Below the pieces are notes generated by a model. The model searched no databases and was not told the origin of the DNA. It saw only the letters and a program-made list of their open reading frames with translations. Both the position numbers and the translations under genes were made by a program. A stretch of DNA of 47,885 nt. Source: an uncultured Clostridia bacterium. GTDB lineage: Bacteria; Bacillota; Clostridia; Christensenellales; Borkfalkiaceae. The number at the start of each line of letters is the position of its first letter. The stretch's first letter is position 1. This document shows, one piece after another, positions 9,601 to 14,817 of the stretch. Location: assembly GCA_947629575.1 (NCBI GenBank), contig CANREF010000005.1, positions 1 through 47,885 on the forward strand. The letters run 5' to 3'.

Positions 9601-12194
9601 AAACCGGTTTTATATTCCACAACGTGGCCGGTAGCGGAAACTTTCTTGATGACGGGCGTTCCGTCAGTCTTCGTTTGAGCCAGATCACAAATGGTGCACT
9701 TATAGATGTAGGTGTTTTCTTCAACGCAACTGGGCTTCACGCCTGCTTCGGCTTCCACCCAAGCGCCGTCTTTATTGGTCGCGAGGACTTCTACCCAGCT
9801 ATGTACGTGATTGCCGTTCTTATCGTAACCCTTATTCTTGATTCCGTCAAGAGTTTCGCTGATTCCGTCGAAGAATTCATCGATGTCCTTAAGGGTGATC
9901 GTAGGCGTGCCCGATTCATCGGTCGTGCCGAGGAAGTTCTTGAGGCCCTTCGCCGCGTTGATCGCTTCTTCAAAGTAGTTGTTGTCGAGCGCCTTCTGGA
10001 AGAAGGTGACCAACTTCCCGAGAACGGTATCAAGGCTCTCATCGGGAAGCGCTTTGTGGAACGCATCGTAGATCTTGTTGAAGTCTTCGATGTACGTGCC
10101 GAGATTGTCGACATAGGACTCGAACGTGGACTTGTTGTTCACAAACCACGCGAGGGTGTCCGCGATATCGTTGAGCCTGTCGAGCTTATCGACGTTCTTA
10201 ACTGCGAAATCAAGAACTGTCTTCAAGCCACTTCTCAGATCCTCATTGAGGACATACGAACCGTATTCCGTCCAAAGATTTTCGAGGACAGTCATCAAAG
10301 CCTCGAATTTCGCGCTTCTGGTGAGAACCCACTGGAGATCTTGAACGAGCCCATTGAGCTTCGTCTGGACTTCGCCGAGCGTCGTCTGCATCGAGCTGAC
10401 ATCTTTGACCAAAGTTTCGTAGCTCGTCTTGAGGTTGTCGTAGTCGCCTTGGAGCTTCTCAAGCGTTGTATTGATAGTGCCATAGTTGGTATTGAGCGTG
10501 TTAAGGGTGTTCGTGAGATTCGTGAAGTTTTCGGTGTAATCCTTACCTTCGGGGATCTCAATACCCTGCACGGCCGCGAGGATCGCGCTGAGGGTAGCTC
10601 CATCGTTTTCACCCTGCATAGCTGCCAAGCCGTCGAGAAGGCCCTTGGTCTTATCCCAAAGGTCGGCAACCTGATCGAGCATACCATCGGGCTTTTCTTC
10701 CAAACCGGTGGAAGGAGCTCCGAGCAAGGAATCCATCATGCCCTGCACGCTGGGCTTATACTCACTGCCGTACAGTCTCGAATAGACCTGCTTGATCATG
10801 TCTTCGAGCGCTGCGATCTGCTGGCCGGTGGTGCCTTCGGTGAGCAAAGTCTTGAGCTCGCCGATCGCGCCCGTCACGCCTTCGAACTTCGCGTTGAGTT
10901 CTTTTACCAACGACTCCCCCGTAACGCCGAGCAAAGTGTTGAGCTTTTCGGTCGTGAAGGTGTTGTCGAGAAGGCCTTGGATGATCTTCGTATATTCAGA
11001 CGAAGCGAAATAGGTCTTGAGGCTTCCCTCGAGCTTGGTATTGACCGCGTCCGCGATGTCAGCCGCCGTAGGGATCTGGAGTTTCCCGATAGCGTCCTTA
11101 ATGTCCGAGGTAGCCGTGGTGAGCTGCGTCGCAAGATCCTTAACGCTCTTCACAAGGCCGCTTTGCTCGTCGCCGAGTTTTTCCACGATGCCGTTGATCT
11201 GACCCTTGAGGGTCTTATCGAGATACTCCCAAATATTGTCGAGCTGGGTTACAACGTCGCTTCCTTCGCCGAGGTAACCTTCGATCTGCTGCTGAAGACC
11301 TTTAAACCCGGTTTCGCCCATGATCTTCCCAAGGAAGTCGTTGCCGCTGAGATAGGCCTCAAGCACATCGACAACGCTCGTCTTGAGGGTGTTGGGAAGG
11401 CTCTCGTTCAAAGCGTCGAACGCTGCGTCGAGCGCTTTACCGTCGGCTTCCATCGCAGCCGTGAGGACAGCGTTGAGCTTCGTCGCGACCGTGGCCTCGT
11501 CGGATGTGATCGCCGCCTTGAGCACGGTAAGATCATCCGCCTCGGCTTTGACAAGTTCCTTTCCGACCAATTCCGTCTTCAAAGCGGCGAATTCGGTGGG
11601 GCACTTCGCAAGAAGGGGCAGATAAACCTGAGCCACAATGTCGCACTGCAATGTGGTCTTCAGAGTGCTCATCGCCGTGCCGAAATCCGCAGCGCTGAGG
11701 AGATCTGCAATGAGCTTGGTCTGAAGATCGGTCAATTTGGATTCCAGCGTCGAATTAAAGGTATCCGTCGCCAGTTTGGTCTGAAGATCGGTGCCCGTCG
11801 CAATATCTTCCAGCTTCTTGGTGATGCCGGCAAGAGTTTCCTGGATCGCCTGTGTGGATTGGAGGGTATCATCGAGATCCCCCGCTTCCGACTTGGTCAG
11901 CTTACAGACTCTGCAAACGCCGTTTTCGTCAAAGTCGTGACCGGTAGGAAGGCCGGTGACGACCGTTTTGACGTAAGAGCATTCCTCGTCTGTGCATTTG
12001 TAAGTTACAGTTCCCGGAACGGTACACGAGGCTTCCGTTTCTGCGATCGCTGTTTCGCCAAGCACATGCTCATGATCCTTCACGCCTATGGTCGAATCAC
12101 AGGCAGCAAAGAGAAGGGAAGACGAGCACAGAATGAAGAACGCGGCAATCGCAATCAGGATCCTGAAAAGCTTACTGGTTGATTGTCTTTCCAT
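612..12194 (-). CDS. Giant cell-surface lipoprotein: coiled coil, Cys-rich repeats and beta-helix (3,860 aa)
   Basis: The N-terminus is a signal peptide ending LLFAAC, so lipid attachment at Cys32 is likely; Phe at -3 is a slightly unusual lipobox. A first Cys/His module spans about residues 43-103. Residues about 106-790 are Leu/Lys/Asp/Thr-rich heptad-like coiled coil. Residues about 800-2700 hold about a dozen modules of the pattern GHxF, then Cys, then Y-x-C-x-x-C, interleaved with a repeated helical segment containing WL-x3-GYL. From about 2750 to the end, short repeats of the type found in right-handed parallel beta-helices (DLGGHTLEF, FQDCTFYCG) suggest a pectate-lyase-like solenoid. 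There is no C-terminal LPXTG or transmembrane anchor. A good SD (AAGGAG, 12207-12202) and promoter precede the start. The gene stands alone between its own promoter and terminator. The function is unknown; adhesion or glycan binding is inference. The codons TTA, CTA and TCA are almost absent from it. Confidence 0.9.
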   Translation of the reverse strand: MERQSTSKLFRILIAIAAFFILCSSSLLFAACDSTIGVKDHEHVLGETAIAETEASCTVPGTVTYKCTDEECSYVKTVVTGLPTGHDFDENGVCRVCKLTKSEAGDLDDTLQSTQAIQETLAGITKKLEDIATGTDLQTKLATDTFNSTLESKLTDLQTKLIADLLSAADFGTAMSTLKTTLQCDIVAQVYLPLLAKCPTEFAALKTELVGKELVKAEADDLTVLKAAITSDEATVATKLNAVLTAAMEADGKALDAAFDALNESLPNTLKTSVVDVLEAYLSGNDFLGKIMGETGFKGLQQQIEGYLGEGSDVVTQLDNIWEYLDKTLKGQINGIVEKLGDEQSGLVKSVKDLATQLTTATSDIKDAIGKLQIPTAADIADAVNTKLEGSLKTYFASSEYTKIIQGLLDNTFTTEKLNTLLGVTGESLVKELNAKFEGVTGAIGELKTLLTEGTTGQQIAALEDMIKQVYSRLYGSEYKPSVQGMMDSLLGAPSTGLEEKPDGMLDQVADLWDKTKGLLDGLAAMQGENDGATLSAILAAVQGIEIPEGKDYTENFTNLTNTLNTLNTNYGTINTTLEKLQGDYDNLKTSYETLVKDVSSMQTTLGEVQTKLNGLVQDLQWVLTRSAKFEALMTVLENLWTEYGSYVLNEDLRSGLKTVLDFAVKNVDKLDRLNDIADTLAWFVNNKSTFESYVDNLGTYIEDFNKIYDAFHKALPDESLDTVLGKLVTFFQKALDNNYFEEAINAAKGLKNFLGTTDESGTPTITLKDIDEFFDGISETLDGIKNKGYDKNGNHVHSWVEVLATNKDGAWVEAEAGVKPSCVEENTYIYKCTICDLAQTKTDGTPVIKKVSATGHVVEYKTGLTADGHHHEPTCVNPGYVQGHCVNCDGDDGQGYLAGDWSTYGEPTYKHHYVLESGLTDKGTQEGAGFAAHECDSVHEYVYHCETCGSAYVEKVASDEFLNPSDPLHGITTPHNYYSSLDENGNLTGKPITEEEKLKAYKAYAEANGIEATWETAADAEKELTPTQQYDALEKHLNIVKRGAKTCVDPALFVVECTVCKMRYAYSYGEPSGHTLTLMVDDLHTRTCTTDGLRVYYYCDKCEHYFDFGGKIELVTESSKDTYRQPNSDIYRYSVEYLKDTQGIITGKPTDAFVAGTTPALTVERTEAGQRAYDMQAEKAYGHKFTANTYTIDGDCLNPWRIFDVCEICGLKKEDLEGHTYKNATITADPNNTAKVTDVDTGDFTANWGEPATYPDYIKNLQDVWDGGTLTRKIDKDQTKTYTGVEGVKELLTELGYFTYCDVDLKGIKGVIGDANTLLSEKIITGWNISYIFADYEAAGHDFVPVKTNTLAGAGLCITAQDYVLVCKNCFKTSDGKTFGELFEDADKDGLYEAKSDNSTCNTAEAIKAAATKDAETALVTKQWKMFWTEDGKLATNQKHWRGGTFVTADVTVEDVARWLNKHGYLTRAAGDDETQMGLLEDLLKLDGAQEATLTTLKSYYGTNGADASNVIGDFELPVVGHTFDKFVALNEERCVTGMHYAVVCSVCGEEISAESALSSHKISDGTTDTEAASTTKGDNDLDTAWKALTTSETVTAEEVVEWLQKFGYLNRYTAGTDMQVGATLAAKGVFVVGDKSYTLRADDETTETLVTTLSALDWSDADDKAYIESFYSKSNYIETYGTEPETTLQLPVKGHNFNEFVYTVVGNCVMYARKVYFCTDCGNATVTPSLWEDGAYKQPDHDTAFTFGGDDDSYIATGHSGQGTNELQAAWDAVYDEGNGDAQDIILWLLNYGYLNAERDLLGFDLTKTITLTDGYKTFIGHMGWGNFTTGVLNDNITAEFLADYFTAKNVTKEFIVNQVNVGSLTETGYPVPRLVDIELGHKFTAVKVESASCEDDGYYVYVCTECGEVGKLGNLSYTIGDKTFTTTIKETGEFTEAADDTLFKAAVPDTRESEINGGKTDLELEWTAVKEKDTAEVVGWLFKKGYLNTVRDTLNGVGTETYDEAKLPYKELGALLKALTEKVEELIKGDIKIEDFFTGKNKTFEKVGTTVPVMNHLMKDGKGNAITDETALCTDFKDTQLTEWFNEGYYAVWEDGKWTKSEEKFDESMFDDHHPLNKAWYENAKKYGIIGACSRENCPQHTTKYTGKVQDGEFTAGYVAATEHEMHYYKRNTVAGGLFEYGVPAATFGNDEPQQYNMDAEKDYPKTVEINGEEVTYTTRDDDPTNLYTLQRIYNALHHLPENEDNRYPEDGSLWAEYGKDGAKEVKWQPLTRNDAPSCWIDLHCKWYHYGSKENPLPEGSALASLYKGDKCNEKGADNSHTPAIDERDLADQPEGTLPDSDAAIYKANCQHGGYCRVCGAVISNRGAHYLLNVEQIIGKDEEGNFINQMIHDEYGAAYDDLVAKLKADFKTKNGRDAKVEDIWAIPLEATCTQKGREVWICTGELGLYQNEHKPQGWDELFSKADGWTIASAADATDGNYFTKTIEKIEHEYNETVWYVIHMDEHGYTKDPEAYTTEEEFKQHYNSCLDDYYMVDYCTNHTRNEEGVVDETLVCKQARVELKPTKEEYNADWTKFFTADQIAALKNTKPSWASFNASPVNPRYGDPTCASGSIYNGYGSTKGWTDKDGHYSFNVVDEKYVAGTYKATGHYLAPMENYWEKTAYYKAPQNGHNAQAVFYCYICGQQFTTYYKEGEFNWAYTVNGFDMTDEKMSAWNDANPDKRVQKMRGQDDASLPQADELKDLWLDGSDTNAGWLTGGSIVLGQDLDVDQAESGSKYLIYLNDTDIDLGGHTLEFKDPVKGVSSGFWDGEQWWNSGKKITFRNGTLKLGSLEQLAAVNMGTVELESVTVEFAAGKGQTIMPGANGKIIIKNSVIKGDDYAPIFTNGSQGDGGSFNSTIILEDSVIIGKTIGLLFNNASANLTAKRCTFYGSQIGAVVRGGTATFQDCTFYCGETAASGSDPWGSGMQINAHAALVLGNNGGDYGDATVTLTGCTFGSATLGDDGMPVGQSEMTDDAEKLAVYALANHETTVTLDKTTATSCLGSLVQHGEEEHIHLLYDFQNDTVSSAEAAALILGAATSGGAVNLPAVEGGITLGSKEEPETLDIKKDLELVLAPTAVLNVTGGITIEDGATLVIEGGTVNAGTPEGANTAVAVKAGSSLTLNATKVTVDGYKPNTSTYGIYGEANTKISVANGYVYNPYGPAVGTNAHQGPVTLVLTDSAFYSGYNKEATDSTSVGVLLNNKDSQLFAGGCLFYGDHAAAWVRGGKAMFAGCSFVSAGEERANEEWYSGAGFKGEAQAAVVIGNGNDTVYGSTFVEIIDCEVSFKKIDSEENAVKPEDLPATTSFVELPEADSSYEKNAWLNDLGTETEGTVTQKMMVVAVDYTLTEVLFSDIDTAKAFLGEDLDYKSNVRFYGTASDLNVNLGYYKEDAPDDEDEEPDLVYIAYPWAEEIATFLTTTKNGQTLTIPTDPDEWYDIPADWTMKPEYEEGLAKFDRSGNIYMGDVVLTTNPAAGHTLTLDLGYRNLIFQGSVETGGCRIVVGKASLQIKNGYIEGASVETNANTALTLENVTLYNPDGDGVVVNSTRRSGDDVKIKNCQITGTTALLVSDRVDTEEGPSIKAEHSNFFGTKGYGAVITENVDESSTFDTCWFFGASAGALVLSGKMTMKDCIFTTNAWGKAGEHFSWAAPHAIPKTDMGALTIVSFVNGPELTTAKRPAPSVTIEGTAVFAELKPIADTYPANDVWYFVGSGSLHFSDPLTGMQMDYDNVDVRSKADVSLVVVLNGETAAESAKISFTCPENVGSALNLKKGTNVHVYDATRDEEQVGRWYTVAEKGDASTTDYFEVTGTSISEA

Positions 12195-12265
12195 AATGAT
12201 TCTCCTTTTTTTATTTTTCCGTTCATAAGTGCACCCTTTTAATACAACTTACGGCAGCGGACATT

Positions 12266-12294
12266 ATTCTATCACTTTTTCGGGAAGGGGTCAA
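12266..12294 (-). promoter_or_regulatory. Sigma-A promoter of the giant lipoprotein gene
   Basis: TTGACC (12294-12289), a 17-bp spacer and TAGAAT (12271-12266) on the minus strand predict a transcript start near 12259. The leader would be about 65 nt, with AAGGAG shortly before the ATG at 12194. Confidence 0.8.
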
Positions 12295-12355
12295 GCAATT
12301 ACAATCAAAAATAAAACACTTTTGAAAAAAATACAGAAATACCCGAAGTCGGCAG

Positions 12356-12469
12356 AAAAACACCACCTCTTCGGGGTGTGCGTTTCCGCTTTTCCAAAAA
12401 AACCGACCGTTCCTTCCTGAAATTATGAAGTTTTTATGCCCACCTGCGCGTAGAGTACGCTAAGTGTAC
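12356..12469 (-). ncRNA. Candidate small RNA, about 114 nt
   Basis: A perfect consensus promoter (12504-12476) points into this stretch. No ATG-led frame or SD-led start is visible, so the product would be non-coding. The 3' end is a GCG-GAAA-CGC mini-hairpin followed by a stem CACC/GGTG with one mismatch (minus strand, 12381-12361) and five T (12360-12356). A separate promoter for the giant gene follows at 12294, which supports a distinct unit. It could equally be a long leader of the giant gene. I do not recognise the RNA family. Confidence 0.35.
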
Positions 12470-12475
12470 GCAAGT

Positions 12476-12504
12476 ATTATATCAAGGTCGAATTCACATG
12501 TCAA
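12476..12504 (-). promoter_or_regulatory. Perfect consensus sigma-A promoter
   Basis: TTGACA (12504-12499), a 17-bp spacer and TATAAT (12481-12476) match the consensus exactly on the minus strand. The predicted start is near 12469. It drives the candidate small RNA and/or an upstream transcript of the giant gene. Confidence 0.85.
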
Positions 12505-12696
12505 GAGTTTTTCTAAAAATTTTCCGAAACTTTACAAACAATTTGTGCCTTTTTTGGGCTTTTTTCCCTTTTTTGTCACTTCCCCCCGTCTGTTTATTCG
12601 CATTCTGTGAATATTTACATGTCGAGGTGAGTTTACACATGGAATCGGCAGGCAGGGGTGGGGGCGGGTGAGCGACAGGTGGGGGGTGACGTCGAA
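12505..12696. other. AT-rich gap with no recognised gene
   Basis: The stretch has T-runs and short A/T-rich segments. The 64-codon minus-strand frame over it has low-complexity composition, runs into the neighbouring repeat and has no SD. No gene, terminator or RNA could be supported. Confidence 0.5.
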
Positions 12697-12802
12697 GGAC
12701 ACCACACCCGCCTCGTTCCTCGGCACCTTCTCCTAAGGAGAGGGCTTAAGGCGCCTCCTGAGGAGGAGCTGTCGAGGCGTTAGCCGAGGCTGAGGTGGTG
12801 TC
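12697..12802. repeat. Palindrome-rich repeat element bounded by GACACCAC / GTGGTGTC
   Basis: The ends are inverted (GACACCAC at the left, GTGGTGTC at the right), and internal palindromes (TCTCCTAAGGAGA, CCTCCTGAGGAGG) fill the centre. The right half, GGAGCTGTCGAGG through GAGGTGGTG, is the same module as in the 1-478 array. The size and lack of coding capacity resemble a REP or MITE-type element. Confidence 0.75.
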
Positions 12803-13341
12803 TGTTCATTTGCATTACACCCCTTCCGTCACGCGCTTTGCGCGTGCCACCCTTCTCCGCGGATAGAACTCCGCGTCGGTCACCGTTCGCGCTATATAAT
12901 GCGCTCACTCATGTCGCATTGCGCCAACGGTTATCAACCGTTGGCAGAAAGCAATGCTCCACCTCAAGGGGTGGGCAAGGGGATGACGCGGGGGGCAGAA
13001 TGACGCGGGAGAGCTTCTTGGCTGCCCCTTGAGGGGGAGCTGGCGAGGCTTCAGCCGAGACTGAGGGGGTGTCTGTTCATTTGCATTACACCCCTTCCGT
13101 CATGCGCTTCGCGCGTGCCACCCTTCTCCGCGGATAGAACTCCGCGTCGGTCACCGTTCGCGCTATATAATGCGCTCACTCATGTCGCATTGCGCCAACG
13201 GTTATCAACCGTTGGCAGAAAGCAATGCTCCACCTCAAGGGGTGGGCAAGGGGATGACGCGGGGGGCAGAATGACGCGGGAGAGCTTCTTGGCTGCCCCT
13301 TGAGGGGGAGCCGGCGAGGCGAAGCCGAGACTGAGGGGGTG
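12801..13341. repeat. Tandem duplication of a 271-bp palindrome-rich unit
   Basis: Copy 1 is 12801-13071 and copy 2 is 13072-13341. They are nearly identical; differences include cacgcgctttg/catgcgcttcg and GAGCTGGCGAGGCTTC/GAGCCGGCGAGGCGAA. Each copy contains the modules CCGTCACGCGCTTTGCGCG, a CAACGGTT-ATC-AACCGTTG hairpin, CACCTCAAGGGGTGG and a final GAGACTGAGGGGGTG. Frames of 62-64 codons inside both copies are products of the duplication. The high identity implies a recent event. Confidence 0.95.
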
Positions 13342-13570
13342 TAATGTTATTCAGAACGACACCCCTTCCGTCACGCGCTTTGCGCGTGCCACCCACCCCT
13401 CAAGGGGTGGGCAAGGGGATGACGCGAGGGGGTAGGGAGGTGGGGCTCTGCACATCTACTTATACGCGCGTGCGCGCGTGCGCATATGCGCGCTTTTCAT
13501 ATTATATCTTATATATGTATCGTCCGTTGGCAGAATGCAATGCTCCACCGCAAGGGGTGGGCGAGGGGAA
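13342..13570. repeat. Partial third and fourth copies of the repeat modules, with a Z-DNA-prone tract
   Basis: After the second 271-bp copy, the ACACCCCTTCCGTCACGCG module and CACCCCTCAAGGGGTGG recur (13359-13420). A further fragment, CGTTGGCAGAATGCAATGC with CAAGGGGTGGG, is at 13521-13567. Between them, 13461-13493 is 33 nt of unbroken alternating pyrimidine-purine, followed by an AT-rich segment. No gene is supported. Confidence 0.8.
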
Positions 13571-13584
13571 AACTCGCTGTTTTT

Positions 13585-13642
13585 ATTATTTAGATGACTA
13601 TCTAAATAATGATATTTTTTATTTAGATATTTGTCTAAATAA
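13585..13642. promoter_or_regulatory. Two tandem palindromes with TTATTTAGA half-sites (operator-like)
   Basis: ATTATTTAGAT (13585-13595) is mirrored perfectly at 13600-13610. A second copy has TTATTTAGA (13619-13627) mirrored at 13634-13642. The centres are 33 bp apart, about three helical turns. They lie just past the ddl stop codon and have no T-run of terminator type, so paired operator sites are a better fit than termination. The regulator and target are not evident in the window. Confidence 0.45.
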
Positions 13643-13648
13643 GGCGTT

Positions 13649-14740
13649 TTATGGCGTTTTCGCCCCGAAAACGGCAGAAGAGAGCACTCCGAAGGCGCAA
13701 ATCGGCTTCTCTGCGATCGGCTGTGCAACTTCTATGAGACGCACCAAAAGTTTACGCGCGTCGGTGAGACTTTCCCCGAACAGGTAGGTCGCGAGCGTTC
13801 CAGGTACGGTATTGAGCTCGTTGAAATACAGCCCCTCCCCCGAGAGCAAGAAGTCCGCCCGCACTACGCCGCGAAGGTCGAACTGCTCGTATATGCTGCC
13901 GAGTATCTCCCCCATGCGCGCCGCGGTCTCATCGGGAATGTGCGCCGGTAGCTCCGACCGCCTGCTTCCCCGCCCCTCGTACTTTTCCCCGAAGGTGAGA
14001 ATGTCCCCGTCCGAAAAGACCTCTTCGACGGGCGAGAGCACGACCCGCCCGCCCGCTCGGTAGGCGGCGATGTTCAGATCGCGCTTCCCCGCCAAATAGC
14101 GCTCGACGAGCACGCGGCCGTCGAGGCGGAATCCTTCCTGCAGCGCCGCAGAAAGAGCCGCTTCGTCCTTCGCTACCTTGATCCCGACGCTCGATCCGAG
14201 CTTGCTCGGCTTGGCGATGAGGGGATACCCGAGCGCCGCCGCTTCCGACTTCCAACCCCCCGTCGCATAGTCCGCCGCACGCACCGCAAAAGAGGGAAGC
14301 ACGGGGATGTCCATTCCCTTGAGCACGAGCTTTGAGAGGGACTTATCGAGGAAGACGGCGGAGGGCGCCATGCCGGGCGAAGCGGAGGGGATCGCGTGCC
14401 ATTCGAGGAGCGCCGAGAGCACTCCCCCCTCCCCCGCGCCGCCGTGGCAGCAGTTGAGCGCGACATCGACGGCGACGCGCTTCTTGGGTTTCTTGGCAAA
14501 TAGAAATCCCCCGCGCGTGAGCAGAACGCACCGAAGCCCCGCGGGAGGGTCTGCCGTGCGGAAATCTTCCACTCCGCGCAGCCCTTCGCCCAACAGGAAT
14601 TCCCCCTCGGGCGAGAGATACACGGGCAGAACGCGGTAGCACGCCGCAGCCCGCAGCAGGTTGACGCAGTACATTCCCGTGATCACGGAGATCTCCCGTT
14701 CATTGGAGTGCCCGCCGAAAAATACAGCTACTGTCTTCAT
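13649..14740 (-). CDS. ddl: D-alanine--D-alanine ligase
   Basis: This ATP-grasp enzyme joins two D-alanines for peptidoglycan precursors in the cytoplasm. The N-terminus VAVFFGGHSNEREISVITG is the family signature. NCCHGGAGEGGVLSALLE corresponds to the substrate loop, DKSLSK follows, and the ATP-grasp core has PLIAKPSKLGSSVGI and VERYL. The end carries the metal/substrate motif FNELNTVPG. The length of 363 aa is normal. The omega-loop region reads LTFGEKYEGRGSRR, a variant of the usual YEAKY form, so substrate preference cannot be read with certainty. The SD is a strong AGGAGG before ATG. It follows murF but is separated from it by a hairpin with T-run, so expression may depend on read-through. 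Confidence 0.93.
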   Translation of the reverse strand: MKTVAVFFGGHSNEREISVITGMYCVNLLRAAACYRVLPVYLSPEGEFLLGEGLRGVEDFRTADPPAGLRCVLLTRGGFLFAKKPKKRVAVDVALNCCHGGAGEGGVLSALLEWHAIPSASPGMAPSAVFLDKSLSKLVLKGMDIPVLPSFAVRAADYATGGWKSEAAALGYPLIAKPSKLGSSVGIKVAKDEAALSAALQEGFRLDGRVLVERYLAGKRDLNIAAYRAGGRVVLSPVEEVFSDGDILTFGEKYEGRGSRRSELPAHIPDETAARMGEILGSIYEQFDLRGVVRADFLLSGEGLYFNELNTVPGTLATYLFGESLTDARKLLVRLIEVAQPIAEKPICAFGVLSSAVFGAKTP

Positions 14741-14763
14741 TTTTTCCTCCTTTTTTGCAAAAT

Positions 14764-14791
14764 AAAAACACCGAAGAGGTCCTCTTCGGTG
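14764..14791 (-). terminator. Intrinsic terminator or attenuator between murF and ddl
   Basis: CACCGAAGAG (minus strand, 14791-14782) pairs perfectly with CTCTTCGGTG across a 3-nt loop, then TTTTT follows (14768-14764). The ddl start codon is only 24 nt beyond, so no promoter fits between them. Partial read-through is likely. Confidence 0.8.
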
Positions 14792-14817
14792 CTATCCCAC
14801 GGCGATCGCCGAGGAAC

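Noticed and set aside
9456..12182. 908-codon open frame on the plus strand
   Set aside because: Same antisense register over the coiled-coil part of the giant gene; no SD or domain.
12480..12650. Replication origin
   Set aside because: A few DnaA-box-like words (TTATTCGCA, ATATTCACA) lie in AT-rich DNA, but each has a mismatch, gene direction does not switch here and dnaA is 25 kb away.
12838..13303. Two nearly identical 62-64-codon frames
   Set aside because: They are inside the two copies of the 271-bp repeat, have no SD and encode repeat-derived low-complexity peptide.
13456..13728. 90-codon minus-strand frame over the Z-DNA tract and the ddl end
   Set aside because: It overlaps ddl out of frame and is made of repeat and alternating sequence; no SD.
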